Below, in pieces: positions 36,901 to 46,351 of a stretch of 64,000 bases of DNA. The notes below the pieces were generated by a model, which worked only from the letters and a program-made list of their open reading frames with translations, did not search any database and had not been told where the DNA came from. Origin of the DNA: Flavivirga spongiicola (GTDB lineage Bacteria; Bacteroidota; Bacteroidia; Flavobacteriales; Flavobacteriaceae); contig NZ_JAUOEO010000001.1 of the NCBI RefSeq assembly GCF_030540825.1, positions 3,609,001-3,673,000 of the forward strand, in the 5' to 3' direction. The translations under genes were made by a program, and so were the position numbers. Numbering within the stretch: position 1 is the first letter of the stretch; each line of letters starts with the position of its first letter.

Positions 36901-37802
36901 ATGCTGTTGATGATTATGCACACTTAGTATCAGGTAAATGGACAACAGATGAGCACACGAATCAACTAGTTGCAGATTTAATTCACAATTATAAGATTAA
37001 AGAAAACGATTTACAAGGAGCTTTAAGACGTGAGAAATTTACAATTTCTGTAGGAGATGAATTACCAGCAGGTATTATCAAGCTAGCTAAAGTATACATC
37101 GCTAAAAAACGTAAGCTTAAAGTAGGTGATAAAATGGCAGGACGTCACGGTAACAAAGGTATTGTTGCAAGAATCGTTCGTCAAGAAGATATGCCTTTCT
37201 TAGAAGACGGAACGCCAGTTGATATTGTATTAAATCCACTTGGTGTACCATCTCGTATGAACATCGGTCAGATATACGAAACAGTATTAGGCTGGGCTGG
37301 ACAAAAACTAGATCGTAAGTATGCAACTCCTATTTTTGATGGAGCAACTATAGATCAAATCAATGGATTTACAGATGAAGCTGGAATTCCTAGATACGGA
37401 CATACATATTTATATGACGGCGGAACTGGACAACGTTTCGATCAACCAGCAACAGTTGGCGTGATTTACATGTTGAAACTAGGACACATGGTAGATGATA
37501 AAATGCACGCACGTTCTATAGGGCCTTACTCATTAATTACGCAGCAGCCATTAGGTGGTAAAGCACAGTTTGGTGGTCAGCGTTTTGGAGAGATGGAAGT
37601 TTGGGCACTTGAAGCTTATGGAGCATCAAGTACGCTACGTGAAATCTTAACGGTAAAATCTGATGATGTAATTGGTAGAGCCAAAACTTACGAAAGTATT
37701 GTTAAAGGAGAACCAATGCCAGATCCAGGACTACCTGAATCTTTCAATGTACTTATGCACGAATTGAAAGGATTAGGATTAGATATTAGATTAGAGGAAT
37801 AA
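33990..37802 (+). CDS. rpoB: DNA-directed RNA polymerase subunit beta
   Basis: 1270 residues from ATG 33990 (an in-frame TTG sits at 33987). Typical blocks are [12 protein letters not shown] at the N-terminus, [11 protein letters not shown], the rifampicin-region [20 protein letters not shown] and [20 protein letters not shown], and the C-terminal [13 protein letters not shown]. Length and order are normal for Bacteroidota. It lies 74 bases before rpoC. Confidence 0.98.
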   Translation: MLSTQAERLNFSSIVNRTEYPDFLDIQIKSFQDFFQLETKSEERGDEGLYNTFMENFPITDSRNQFVLEFLDYFVDPPRYAIDECIERGLTYSVPLKARLKLYCTDPEHEDFETIVQDVYLGTIPYMTPSGTFCINGAERVVVSQLHRSPGVFFGQSFHANGTKLYSARVIPFKGSWIEFATDINQVMYAYIDRKKKLPVTTLFRAIGFERDKDILEIFDLAEEVKVSKSGLKKYLGRKLAARVLNTWHEDFVDEDTGEVVSIERNEIVLDRDTILDKENVEEIIGADVKTILLHKESAEQGDYAIIHNTLQKDPTNSEKEAVEHIYRQLRNAEPPDEETARGIIDKLFFSDQRYSLGEVGRYRMNKKLQLDIGMDKQVLTKEDIITIIKYLIELINSKAEIDDIDHLSNRRVRTVGEQLSQQFGVGLARMARTIRERMNVRDNEVFTPIDLINAKTLSSVINSFFGTNQLSQFMDQTNPLAEITHKRRLSALGPGGLSRERAGFEVRDVHYTHYGRLCPIETPEGPNIGLISSLSVYAKVNSMGFIETPYRKVTEGVVDIGNEPTYLSAEEEEEKLIAQATVEVDDDGKILHDKVIARMEGDFPVIDPNELHYTDVAPNQISSISASLIPFLEHDDANRALMGSNMMRQAVPLLRVDAPIVGTGLERQVASDSRVLINAEGNGEVLYVDANEIKIKYDRTEDEAKVSFDSDIKVYQLVKFRKTNQGTSINLKPIVVKGDIVTKGQVLCEGYATQKGELALGRNMKVAFMPWKGYNFEDAIVISEKVVREDIFTSIHIDEYSLEVRDTKLGNEELTNDIPNVSEEATKDLDENGMIRVGAEVKPGDILIGKITPKGESDPTPEEKLLRAIFGDKAGDVKDASLKASPSLNGVVIEKKLFARAVKDKRKRAQDKDDILQLEGIYDSKFDDLKNVLIEKLFTIVNGKTAQGIFNDLGEEVLPKGKKFTLKMLNAVDDYAHLVSGKWTTDEHTNQLVADLIHNYKIKENDLQGALRREKFTISVGDELPAGIIKLAKVYIAKKRKLKVGDKMAGRHGNKGIVARIVRQEDMPFLEDGTPVDIVLNPLGVPSRMNIGQIYETVLGWAGQKLDRKYATPIFDGATIDQINGFTDEAGIPRYGHTYLYDGGTGQRFDQPATVGVIYMLKLGHMVDDKMHARSIGPYSLITQQPLGGKAQFGGQRFGEMEVWALEAYGASSTLREILTVKSDDVIGRAKTYESIVKGEPMPDPGLPESFNVLMHELKGLGLDIRLEE

Positions 37803-37816
37803 TAAAATAGTTTGCA

Positions 37817-37870
37817 GTAATCAAGTTAGCAGTAGGCACTGCGCACTGAACACTGAACACTGAATACTAT
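37817..37870 (+). repeat. Short direct repeats in the rpoB-rpoC gap
   Basis: The gap contains GCACTGCGCACTGAACACTGA followed by more CACTGAA-type repeats, a low-complexity spacer of a kind frequent in flavobacterial intergenic DNA. No coding potential. Confidence 0.5.
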
Positions 37871-37876
37871 AAAGAA

Positions 37877-40800
37877 ATGGCAAGAAAACAAGATAAGAAT
37901 ACAGTAAAGAGGTTTAATAAAATCTCAATTGGTTTAGCATCACCAGAGTCTATTTTAGCAGAATCTAGAGGTGAAGTCTTAAAACCAGAAACTATCAATT
38001 ATCGAACTCACAAACCAGAACGAGATGGTTTGTTCTGTGAGCGTATTTTTGGTCCTGTAAAGGATTACGAATGTGCTTGTGGTAAATATAAAAGAATTCG
38101 CTACAAAGGAATCGTATGTGATCGTTGTGGTGTAGAAGTAACAGAAAAGAAAGTACGTCGTGATCGTGTAGGACACATTAATTTAGTGGTACCTGTGGCT
38201 CATATCTGGTATTTCCGTTCGTTACCAAACAAAATAGGTTATTTATTAGGTTTACCATCTAAGAAATTAGATATGATTATTTACTACGAGCGCTATGTAG
38301 TAATACAGCCTGGAAATGCCAAAAATGAGGAAGGTGAACCATTACAAAAAATGGACTTCTTAACAGAAGAAGAATATTTAAATATCCTTGAAGAACTACC
38401 TCAAGACAATCAGTATTTAGACGATACAGATCCTAATAAATTTCTTGCGAAAATGGGAGCTGAATGTCTTATTGAATTGTTAGCTAGAATTGATTTAGAG
38501 AGTTTATCATACGAATTACGTCATAAAGCAAATACAGAAACGTCTAAACAACGTAAAACAGAAGCTTTAAAACGTTTACAAGTAGTAGAGTCTTTACGTG
38601 AATCTAATCTAAACAGAGAAAACCGTCCAGAATGGATGATTATGAAAGTGATTCCAATCATTCCACCAGAATTGCGTCCACTAGTACCACTAGATGGAGG
38701 TCGTTTTGCTACGTCTGATTTAAATGATTTATACCGTCGTGTTATTATCCGTAATAACCGTCTAAAAAGATTAGTTGAAATTAAAGCGCCAGAAGTTATT
38801 TTACGTAACGAAAAACGTATGCTTCAGGAATCTGTAGATTCATTGTTTGATAACACACGTAAATCGTCAGCTGTTAAAACAGATTCTAACAGACCGTTAA
38901 AATCATTATCGGATTCATTAAAAGGTAAGCAAGGGCGTTTCCGTCAAAACTTACTTGGAAAACGTGTTGATTATTCTGCACGTTCAGTTATTGTTGTTGG
39001 ACCAGAATTGAAATTGTTCGAATGTGGTTTACCAAAAAATATGGCTGCAGAGCTTTACAAGCCTTTCGTCATTAGAAAATTAATTGAAAGAGGTATTGTT
39101 AAGACGGTAAAATCGGCTAAGAAAATTATTGATAAAAGAGAGCCTGTGGTTTGGGATATCTTGGAGAACGTTCTTAAAGGACATCCAGTATTACTTAACC
39201 GTGCGCCTACTTTGCATAGATTGGGTATCCAAGCTTTTCAACCCAAGCTAATTGAAGGTAAAGCCATCCAATTACACCCGTTAGTATGTACAGCATTTAA
39301 TGCGGATTTTGATGGTGATCAAATGGCAGTACATTTACCATTAGGGCCAGAAGCTATTTTAGAATGTCAATTATTAATGTTGGCGTCTCATAATATTTTA
39401 AATCCAGCTAATGGATCTCCGGTAACGGTACCTTCTCAAGATATGGTACTTGGTTTATACTATATGACCAAGTTACGTAAGTCTACTCCAGAATTACCAA
39501 TTAAAGGAGAAGGTTTAACATTCTATTCTTCAGAAGAAGTTGTTATAGCTTTTAATGAGAAGCAAGTAGATTTAAATGCGGGTATTAAAGTAAGAACCAT
39601 TGATATTAATGAAGATGGTAAGCTTGCACCTGCAATTGTAGAAACTACTGTTGGTCGTGTATTATTTAACCAACATGTACCACAAGCAGCAGGTTATATT
39701 AATGAAGTACTTACTAAAAAATCATTAAGAGATATTATCGGAAGCATTTTGAAGTTTACTTCGGTTCCTGAAACGGCAGATTTTTTAGATGCTATTAGAA
39801 CATTAGGATTCAAATTTGCATTCCAAGGTGGTTTATCATTTAGTTTAGGTGATATTATTATTCCGCCAGAAAAACAAGGAATGATCGATAAAGCCAATGG
39901 TTTAGTTGATGGTATTATGGGTAACTATAATATGGGACTTATAACTAACAACGAACGTTATAATCAGGTTATTGATATCTGGACATCTACAAATGCTGAA
40001 TTGACTGAGTTGTCAATGAAACGTATTCGTGAAGATCAGCAAGGATTTAACTCTGTGTTTATGATGCTTGATTCTGGAGCTCGTGGATCTAAAGAACAGA
40101 TTCGTCAGCTTACAGGTATGCGTGGATTAATGGCAAAACCTAAAAAATCTAATGCAGGTGGAGGAGAGATTATTGAAAATCCAATTCTTTCTAACTTTAA
40201 AGAAGGACTTTCAATTTTAGAATACTTTATCTCTACACACGGTGCACGTAAAGGTCTTGCGGATACGGCCCTTAAAACGGCAGATGCTGGTTACTTAACA
40301 CGTCGTTTAGTTGATGTATCTCAAGATGTTATTATTAATACAGAAGATTGTGGTACGTTAAGAGGTGTAGAAGTTGCACCATTAAAGAAAAACGATGAAG
40401 TTGTAGAAACACTTGAAGAAAGAATCGTTGGACGTGTTTCTTTAAATGATGTTTATAATCCTTTAACAGAAGAATTGTTAGTGGCATCTGGTCAGTTAAT
40501 AGAAGATGATATTGCGAAGGCAGTAGAAGCTTCTCCAATTGATAGTGTTGAAGTGCGTTCTGCTTTAACATGTGAAGCTCTACAAGGAATTTGTGCTAAA
40601 TGTTACGGTCGTAATTTAGCGACAGGTAAGATGGTACAAAGAGGTGAAGCCGTTGGTGTTGTTGCAGCACAGTCTATTGGAGAACCAGGAACGCAGTTAA
40701 CACTTCGTACATTCCACGTAGGAGGTATTGCTGGTAACATTTCTGAAGACAATAAATTAGCTGTTAAATTTGATGGTGTTGCCGAAATTGAAGATTTAAA

Positions 40801-42178
40801 AACAGTTAAAGGTGAAGATGGTGAAGGAAATGTGGTTGATATTGTGATTTCCAGAACGTCTGAACTTAAACTTACAGATAAGAAAACTGGAATCGTTTTA
40901 AGTACAAACAATATTCCTTATGGTTCTAACATATATGTTAAAAATGGTGATAATTTAAGCAAGGGAGATGTCGTTTGTTCTTGGGATCCATATAATGGTG
41001 TTATTATTTCAGAATTTGCTGGTAAAGTAAAATATGAAAATATAGAACAGGGTATTACTTATCAAGTTGAGATTGATGAACAAACTGGTTTCCAGGAAAA
41101 GGTAATTTCTGAATCTAGAAATAAGAAATTGATTCCAACACTTCATATTGAAGATGCTAAAGGAGAAACAATACGTTCTTATAATTTACCAGTTGGAGCT
41201 CACCTAATGATTGACGATGGAGATAAAATTAAAGTTGGAAAGATTTTAGTTAAAATACCTCGTAAATCAGCTAAGGCAGGTGATATTACTGGAGGTTTAC
41301 CTCGTGTAACTGAGTTATTCGAAGCGCGTAATCCTTCAAACCCAGCTGTAGTAAGTGAAATTGATGGTGTCGTTTCTTTTGGTAAGATAAAAAGAGGTAA
41401 TCGTGAGATTATTGTAGAATCTAAATTAGGAGAAATTAAAAAGTATCTTGTTAAATTATCGAATCAAATTCTTGTTCAAGAAAATGATTATGTAAAAGCA
41501 GGTATGCCACTTTCTGATGGTTCTATTACGCCAAACGATATCCTAAATATAAAAGGCCCATCTGCGGTTCAACAATATTTAGTAAATGAAGTACAAGAAG
41601 TATATCGTTTACAAGGTGTGAAGATTAACGATAAGCACTTTGAAGTGGTTGTAAGACAAATGATGCGTAAAGTTCGCATTATCGATTCTGGTGATACTAT
41701 CTTCTTAGAGGATCAATTAGCTCATAAAGCTGATTTTATTAAAGAAAATGATGATATTTTTGGAATGAAAGTGATAGAAGAAGCTGGAGATTCAACTAAC
41801 CTTAAGGCAGGACAAATTATCTCACCTCGTGAATTAAGAGATGAAAATTCTATTTTACGTAGAGAAGATAAACAACTTGTTGTGGCAAGAGATGCTAAAC
41901 CAGCAACTGCTACGCCAATATTGCAAGGTATAACAAGAGCTTCACTTCAAACTAAATCATTTATTTCTGCAGCATCGTTCCAGGAAACAACGAAGGTTCT
42001 TAATGAAGCAGCTGTTGCCGGTAAAGTAGATAGTTTAGAAGGATTGAAAGAAAATGTAATTGTTGGTCATAGAATTCCAGCAGGTACAGGTATGCGAAGT
42101 TATACAGATATCATTGTTGGCTCTAAAGAAGAGTTTGATGAAATGATGCAGGTAAAACAAGAGTTAAATTATAATTAA
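37877..42178 (+). CDS. rpoC: DNA-directed RNA polymerase subunit beta'
   Basis: 1433 residues. Zinc-binding Cys cluster [20 protein letters not shown] (about 71-90), catalytic Mg motif [12 protein letters not shown], bridge/trigger region with MRGLMAKP and [19 protein letters not shown], and the second Cys cluster ([13 protein letters not shown]). Normal length and order. After the stop are the dispersed palindrome at 42184 and a terminator at 42213. Confidence 0.98.
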   Translation: MARKQDKNTVKRFNKISIGLASPESILAESRGEVLKPETINYRTHKPERDGLFCERIFGPVKDYECACGKYKRIRYKGIVCDRCGVEVTEKKVRRDRVGHINLVVPVAHIWYFRSLPNKIGYLLGLPSKKLDMIIYYERYVVIQPGNAKNEEGEPLQKMDFLTEEEYLNILEELPQDNQYLDDTDPNKFLAKMGAECLIELLARIDLESLSYELRHKANTETSKQRKTEALKRLQVVESLRESNLNRENRPEWMIMKVIPIIPPELRPLVPLDGGRFATSDLNDLYRRVIIRNNRLKRLVEIKAPEVILRNEKRMLQESVDSLFDNTRKSSAVKTDSNRPLKSLSDSLKGKQGRFRQNLLGKRVDYSARSVIVVGPELKLFECGLPKNMAAELYKPFVIRKLIERGIVKTVKSAKKIIDKREPVVWDILENVLKGHPVLLNRAPTLHRLGIQAFQPKLIEGKAIQLHPLVCTAFNADFDGDQMAVHLPLGPEAILECQLLMLASHNILNPANGSPVTVPSQDMVLGLYYMTKLRKSTPELPIKGEGLTFYSSEEVVIAFNEKQVDLNAGIKVRTIDINEDGKLAPAIVETTVGRVLFNQHVPQAAGYINEVLTKKSLRDIIGSILKFTSVPETADFLDAIRTLGFKFAFQGGLSFSLGDIIIPPEKQGMIDKANGLVDGIMGNYNMGLITNNERYNQVIDIWTSTNAELTELSMKRIREDQQGFNSVFMMLDSGARGSKEQIRQLTGMRGLMAKPKKSNAGGGEIIENPILSNFKEGLSILEYFISTHGARKGLADTALKTADAGYLTRRLVDVSQDVIINTEDCGTLRGVEVAPLKKNDEVVETLEERIVGRVSLNDVYNPLTEELLVASGQLIEDDIAKAVEASPIDSVEVRSALTCEALQGICAKCYGRNLATGKMVQRGEAVGVVAAQSIGEPGTQLTLRTFHVGGIAGNISEDNKLAVKFDGVAEIEDLKTVKGEDGEGNVVDIVISRTSELKLTDKKTGIVLSTNNIPYGSNIYVKNGDNLSKGDVVCSWDPYNGVIISEFAGKVKYENIEQGITYQVEIDEQTGFQEKVISESRNKKLIPTLHIEDAKGETIRSYNLPVGAHLMIDDGDKIKVGKILVKIPRKSAKAGDITGGLPRVTELFEARNPSNPAVVSEIDGVVSFGKIKRGNREIIVESKLGEIKKYLVKLSNQILVQENDYVKAGMPLSDGSITPNDILNIKGPSAVQQYLVNEVQEVYRLQGVKINDKHFEVVVRQMMRKVRIIDSGDTIFLEDQLAHKADFIKENDDIFGMKVIEEAGDSTNLKAGQIISPRELRDENSILRREDKQLVVARDAKPATATPILQGITRASLQTKSFISAASFQETTKVLNEAAVAGKVDSLEGLKENVIVGHRIPAGTGMRSYTDIIVGSKEEFDEMMQVKQELNYN

Positions 42179-42183
42179 TTGTC

Positions 42184-42203
42184 ATTCCTGCGAAGGCAGG
42201 AAT
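42184..42203. repeat. Dispersed palindromic repeat, copy 3
   Basis: ATTCCTGCGAAGGCAGGAAT, six bases after the rpoC stop codon; identical to copies at 843 and 29161. Confidence 0.85.
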
Positions 42204-42212
42204 CTGAAAAAT

Positions 42213-42249
42213 AAAAGCCTTCATGTATAATAACTTGAAGGCTTTTTTT
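42213..42249 (+). terminator. Terminator of the rpoBC operon
   Basis: AAAAGCCTTCA (42213-42223) pairs with TGAAGGCTTTT (42236-42246), then more T. Strong rho-independent terminator. Confidence 0.9.
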
Positions 42250-42310
42250 AGACTAATAGATAGGTGTATAATAAGACTTCCACTTATGGAAGTGAAAAAT
42301 AAAATTTTCA

Positions 42311-42628
42311 ATGGCAAACGAAAAAGATAATCAAAAGCAAGGTCAAATAAACATTGAATTGGATGAAAAAGTAGCAGAAGGAACCTATTCTAACTTGGCT
42401 ATTATTAATCATTCAGTTTCAGAGTTTGTTGTAGATTTTGTGAATATTATGCCTGGTATTCCAAAGAGTAAAGTGAAATCTAGGATAATATTAACGCCAC
42501 AACATGCTAAACGCTTGTTAAAAGCTTTAGGTGAAAATGTAGCTAGGTTTGAAAATGCTCACGGTGAAATTAAAGATTACGAGCAACCACCGATACCTTT
42601 AAATTTCGGGCCAACAGGTCAAGCATAA
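42311..42628 (+). CDS. DUF3467 family protein
   Basis: 105 residues, soluble. The central block YSNLAIINHSVSEFVVDFVN and SRIILTPQHAKRLLKALGEN identifies DUF3467, a short family widespread in Bacteroidota and present elsewhere; function unknown. The proline-rich tail (EQPPIPLNFGPTGQA) is the part duplicated downstream at 42687-42734. It lies 62 bases after the rpoBC terminator, so it is an independent unit. Confidence 0.85.
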   Translation: MANEKDNQKQGQINIELDEKVAEGTYSNLAIINHSVSEFVVDFVNIMPGIPKSKVKSRIILTPQHAKRLLKALGENVARFENAHGEIKDYEQPPIPLNFGPTGQA

Positions 42629-42734
42629 TGTTTGAGGTAAAACTTTAAAATAATACTAGTTTTAGGTTGCTCGAAATACTTCTCTTGAGCAACCACCGAT
42701 ACCTTTAAATTTTGGGCCAACTGGTCAAGCATAA
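42581..42734 (+). repeat. Duplicated 3' end of the DUF3467 gene
   Basis: The last 48 bases of the gene (42581-42628, coding EQPPIPLNFGPTGQA and stop) recur at 42687-42734. The two copies differ at two positions only, TTC/TTT and ACA/ACT, both synonymous. The 58 bases between end in an inverted repeat GGTTGCTC (42665-42672) / GAGCAACC (42687-42694), whose right arm is the start of the second copy. Confidence 0.95.
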
Positions 42735-42774
42735 AAATAAAAGCTCTTGAAATTTTCAAGAGCTTTTATTTTTA
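42734..42774. terminator. Terminator after the duplicated DUF3467 tail
   Basis: AAATAAAAGCTCTTGAAA pairs with TTTTCAAGAGCTTTTATTT, with A run before and T run after, so it can work in both directions. It sits right after the second tail copy, suggesting that copy was the original gene end. The remaining gap to 42973 is AT-rich with nothing recognisable. Confidence 0.9.
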
Positions 42775-42973
42775 TAACTGATAGCTATAATAAAATAGCA
42801 TTTCATTAATTTTAATTATACCAACTAAAAATTGAGTTTAAACGAATTAGTTTAAGCACTTTTTTTGAAGTCTTATAAAGAGATTTATTTGCAAGGCTAG
42901 AAAAGAGCTTAAAAAGGCTTATTTTAGTTTAATTGATATTTTTGCTTATCATAATAAGCAAAAACATAGAGCT

Positions 42974-43210
42974 CTATGCAACCTCTCTATCCTCTTTATT
43001 GTAATGAAACTGTAAGGCTCCAGATGGACATTTTTTTACTTGTTGTATTATTTTTTTGTCAGAGGAACCTTCAAGGTCAATCCAGGGAATGACAGAATCT
43101 TGAAATACACTTGAAAGTTCTTTTGCACAATGATCAGAATGTATGCAAGCACAGGGGTTAAAAGTTACAGTAATATCTGAATTACTGAAAACATTGTCTT
43201 TGGTTTTCAT
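42974..43210 (-). CDS. Small Fe-S cluster protein (YjdI / mono-cluster family)
   Basis: 78 residues. Cysteines in FNPCACIHSDHCAKEL and KKCPSGALQF give the four-ligand pattern of the single 4Fe-4S (Fer4_19, YjdI-like) family. Small, cytoplasmic, probably an electron carrier or iron-sulfur accessory; partner unknown. It lies between the DUF3467 terminator and prfC, on the prfC strand with a 130-base gap. Confidence 0.82.
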   Translation of the reverse strand: MKTKDNVFSNSDITVTFNPCACIHSDHCAKELSSVFQDSVIPWIDLEGSSDKKIIQQVKKCPSGALQFHYNKEDREVA

Positions 43211-43340
43211 AAGTAGGTTATTTTTTGGCTGTAATTCTATTTTAAATGTATATGTTGATTAATCTAAATACTGAAATAATCGACTAAATGTATGAAATTA
43301 TCGTTAAATAACAAAAAAATCGATGAAATGCACGTGGTAA

Positions 43341-44930
43341 TTAGTTGAATTCTGAGGTAAAATGAAACGTTATACTAGGATATTTTTGCTGTGTCATCTG
43401 TAATGAAAAAGAAGAATCTGCTAAAAATACTAATTGATTTTGTTTGTCTTTGGCTAGAAAGCGTTGTTTCACTCTAACGAATTCTTTGTATTCTTCACTT
43501 TTAGAATCTTCCGGGTCTACCCAACACGCCTTGTGAACATTTAAATTTTCGTAAGAACATTTTGCTCCATATTCGTGCTCTAATCTATATTGAATAACTT
43601 CGTATTGTAGTGCACCAACAGTTCCAATTACTTTTCTACCATTAAGCTCTAGCGTAAATAGCTGAGCAACACCTTCATCCATTAACTGGTCTATACCTTT
43701 AAAAAGCTGCTTAGATTTTAAAGGATCTGCGTTATTAATATATCTAAAATGCTCAGGAGAAAAACTAGGCACTCCTTTATAATTAAGTATTTCTCCTTCG
43801 GTTAATGTATCTCCAATTTTAAAACTGCCTGTGTCTTGTAGACCGACTATATCACCAGGAAACGATATATCTACAATTTCTTTCTTTTCTGCAAAAAAGG
43901 CATTTGGACTAGAGAACTTTAATTTTTTATTATTTCTTACATGTAAATACGGTGTATTTCGTTTAAATTCACCAGAAACAATTTTTATGAATGCTAATCG
44001 ATTTCTGTGATTAGGATCCATATTTGCGTGTATTTTAAAGACAAATCCAGAGAATTTATCTTCATCAGGTTTTACTAAACGTTCTTCGCTTTGCTTAGCT
44101 CTTGGTTTTGGAGCAATGTCAACAAAACAATCTAATAATTCTCTAACCCCAAAATTATTTAAAGCAGAACCAAAAAATACAGGTTGTAAATGGCCATTAA
44201 GGTAATCCTCTTTTTTAAATTCAGGATATATGCCTTCAACAAGCTCAATTTCATCTCTTAAAGTTTGAGCAGCATTGTCACCAATTAGTGTATCTAACTC
44301 TGAAGAGGCTAAATCTTTAATCTCGATAGTTTCTTCAATATCTTTTCTGCTATCACCACTAAATAAATTAATATTCTTTTCCCAAATATTATAAATACCT
44401 TTAAAATCGTAACCCATACCAATAGGAAAACTTAAAGGCGCCACTTTTAACCCTAATTTTTGTTCAATTTCATCTAGAAGATCGAAAGCATCTTTACCCT
44501 CTCTATCCATTTTATTAATGAAAACAATCATTGGAATGTTTCGCATTCTACAAACTTCAACTAGTTTTTCAGTTTGCTCTTCTACACCTTTTGCGACATC
44601 AATTACTACAATAACACTATCAACTGCAGTAAGCGTTCTAAAAGTATCTTCAGCAAAATCTTTGTGTCCAGGAGTATCAAGAATATTAATCTTAATACCA
44701 TTATATTCAAAAGCTAAAACAGAAGTAGCCACAGATATACCACGTTGGCGTTCTATTTCCATAAAATCACTGGTTGCACCTTTCTTTATTTTGTTACTTT
44801 TTACAGCACCAGCTTCCTGAATTGCACCACCAAAAAGTAATAACTTTTCAGTTAAAGTAGTCTTACCAGCATCTGGGTGTGAAATGATACCAAAGGTACG
44901 TCTGCGTTGTATTTCCTCTAAAAAACTCAT
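43341..44930 (-). CDS. prfC: Peptide chain release factor 3
   Basis: 529 residues. GTPase G1 motif SHPDAGKTTLTEKLL near the start, G2 region RQRGISVATSV, G3 DTPGHKDFAED, G4 FINKMDREGKD, then the RF3-specific C-terminal domains (VGALQYEVIQYRLEHEYGAK). It recycles RF1/RF2 after termination. The gene is separated from the PUL region by 1.4 kb of AT-rich DNA. Confidence 0.95.
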   Translation of the reverse strand: MSFLEEIQRRRTFGIISHPDAGKTTLTEKLLLFGGAIQEAGAVKSNKIKKGATSDFMEIERQRGISVATSVLAFEYNGIKINILDTPGHKDFAEDTFRTLTAVDSVIVVIDVAKGVEEQTEKLVEVCRMRNIPMIVFINKMDREGKDAFDLLDEIEQKLGLKVAPLSFPIGMGYDFKGIYNIWEKNINLFSGDSRKDIEETIEIKDLASSELDTLIGDNAAQTLRDEIELVEGIYPEFKKEDYLNGHLQPVFFGSALNNFGVRELLDCFVDIAPKPRAKQSEERLVKPDEDKFSGFVFKIHANMDPNHRNRLAFIKIVSGEFKRNTPYLHVRNNKKLKFSSPNAFFAEKKEIVDISFPGDIVGLQDTGSFKIGDTLTEGEILNYKGVPSFSPEHFRYINNADPLKSKQLFKGIDQLMDEGVAQLFTLELNGRKVIGTVGALQYEVIQYRLEHEYGAKCSYENLNVHKACWVDPEDSKSEEYKEFVRVKQRFLAKDKQNQLVFLADSSFSLQMTQQKYPSITFHFTSEFN

Positions 44931-44972
44931 AAATGTTTATGCAAATGGGTTGCAAATATAATATTTATATGA

Positions 44973-45133
44973 TGAACTCATCTTGACTTTTTCTATTTCC
45001 TAAAAAACGGATAAAAATAGTTCATATTTTGTCAATTTTTTTCACTTAGCGATACTATATTTTTAAAAAAATATCTCATTTGAACAAATTTTATCTCATT
45101 TTCGGTTAAAAACAAAAAGTCAAGATGAGTTCA
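44973..45133. mobile_element. MITE-like element with 20-bp terminal inverted repeats
   Basis: TGAACTCATCTTGACTTTTT at 44973-44992 and its exact reverse complement at 45114-45133 enclose 121 bases with no ORF. Internal ATCTCATTT repeats are present. Perfect terminal repeats and short non-coding interior fit a non-autonomous transposon, though no target-site duplication is obvious. Confidence 0.55.
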
Positions 45134-45240
45134 ATTGTTTTTTATAGAAATCAATTAAAGAAAACATATTTGCCGTAAGGTTTTTAAAAACAGCTATGAA
45201 TGATAATACGCATTACTATATTTTAATCGAAAAAAATTAT

Positions 45241-45291
45241 CCGAGGCTTTACCTCGGGATTTTCGTTAAACCTACCGGCAGGCAGGTTTGT
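45241..45291. repeat. Two adjacent palindromes
   Basis: CCGAGG CTTTA CCTCGG at 45241-45257, then AAACCTACCGGCAGGCAGGT with TT following (about 45268-45289), a palindrome with CCGGCAGG core. Both are GC-rich in an AT-rich setting and resemble dispersed flavobacterial intergenic repeats. Confidence 0.6.
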
Positions 45292-45571
45292 CATTCCCGT
45301 GAAATCTAAAAGATTTATGAAGTCTTTATTATAAAATAAAAAACAATGAATAAAATGGGAATCTTAATAACAGAATTTCGATTTTTGATCAAAAGGGGAA
45401 AACCTGTGCTTAATTTGATTGAGTATGAAACAAGCAAAATACTTCTATGACTCAGACTCGAAGATAGCTTGTTTTCTATCATAAATTGCTCTATGAATAT
45501 TAAATAGGAGTTAATTTATTAAATGGAAACATCAGTTTATATTATAATTAGTTCGTTGTAGTAAACCACTT

Positions 45572-45691
45572 AATTAACAAATGTTAATTTTTTTATGATT
45601 TTATTAGCTGGAGCATATAAAAAACATATATTTGCACTTAATCGTTTAAAAATGTTTTTAATCGGTATAATTTAAATTTTTATCAATAAAA
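45572..45691 (+). promoter_or_regulatory. Promoter-like segment, upstream copy
   Basis: Contains TATATTTG (45627-45634) followed by TTGCACTTAATCGTTTAAAA, closely similar to the segment at 46031-46150. It has no good -33 TTTG and its palindrome is degenerate, so it looks like a decayed duplicate. Confidence 0.5.
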
Positions 45692-45875
45692 GAACAATTG
45701 CTATTATAGCAAGTTCTGTTAGTACTACCTTAAGTATGATACTTTTACCAAAATTTCAATTAAATCTAAGGATTTATGAAGTAATAAAAATAGAAGTAAC
45801 AATTAATCTGAATAATGGAAGGTGGTATTAAAATAACTTCAAACTATGATTTTCAAGCCCCTAAAAAAATCAGAT

Positions 45876-46010
45876 ATGAATCTAAAACTTACTTTTTTAA
45901 AACTATTTGTTACTAATTTCTTCTTTAAACCAATTATGTTATATGGTAGTAAATCAGATAGTTTTATACGCGATATTATGTATTATGAAAGTATTGACTA
46001 CATTACTTAG
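45876..46010 (+). pseudogene. 44-codon ORF, possible remnant of a receptor N-terminus
   Basis: ATG at 45876, stop at 46008. The protein starts MNLKLTFLKLFVTNFFFKPI, which resembles the signal region of SusC-type receptors, then turns into non-conserved sequence. It may be what is left of the N-terminus of the SusC whose C-terminal half survives in the gene at 46352. Weak evidence. Confidence 0.25.
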
Positions 46011-46062
46011 AAAGTATTAGACTACATCTATTAACAAATGTTTAAAAAAGATTTGGTTTTGT

Positions 46063-46093
46063 TTGCAAAAGTGTATAAAAAATATATATTTGC
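46063..46093 (+). promoter_or_regulatory. Promoter upstream of the chimeric adhesin-SusC gene
   Basis: TTTG at 46063-46066 and TATATTTG at 46086-46093, 19 bases apart, near-ideal. The predicted start of transcription is near 46100, giving a leader of about 250 bases that begins within the operator at 46097. Confidence 0.75.
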
Positions 46094-46096
46094 ACT

Positions 46097-46128
46097 TTAT
46101 CGATTAAAAATGCATTTAATCGATAAAA
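46097..46128. promoter_or_regulatory. Inverted-repeat operator at the transcription start
   Basis: TTTATCGATTAAA (46097-46109) and TTTAATCGATAAA (46116-46128), perfect 13-bp arms with a 6-base spacer, right at the predicted +1. A further half-site TTATCGATAA is at 46294-46303. The position implies a repressor. The ATCGAT core is shared with the palindrome at 53914, so both may be sites of the same regulator. Confidence 0.65.
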
Positions 46129-46351
46129 ATTAAATTTTAATAAATAAAAAAATAGTCACTTATTGTAACACATCTACTAATACACTCTCTAACATATGGA
46201 TTTTTCTACTCAAACTTCGAATGAAAGGAAAAGCAACCTTTTAAATTACCAAACTTTTTTTGACCCAATTTTTGCTTTTAAAGTTTCACTTATTTATCGA
46301 TAAGATAATATTAGTATCTATTGCCCTATTTATTAATTATAACTCCCCAAA

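Larger units (their letters stand above)
44931..46351. other. 1.4-kb AT-rich gene-poor region
   Basis: No gene of normal size. It contains the 161-bp inverted-repeat element at 44973, two perfect GC-rich palindromes near 45241-45290 (CCGAGG/CCTCGG and AAACCT...AGGTTT), a duplicated promoter-like segment (45572-45691 and 46031-46150) and a 44-codon ORF at 45876 that may be a remnant. It lies between the conserved core and the damaged PUL and looks like a site of repeated insertion and loss. Confidence 0.7.

Noticed and set aside
37117-37326. Minus-strand ORF inside rpoB
   Set aside because: Lies fully in a conserved essential gene with no supporting motif.
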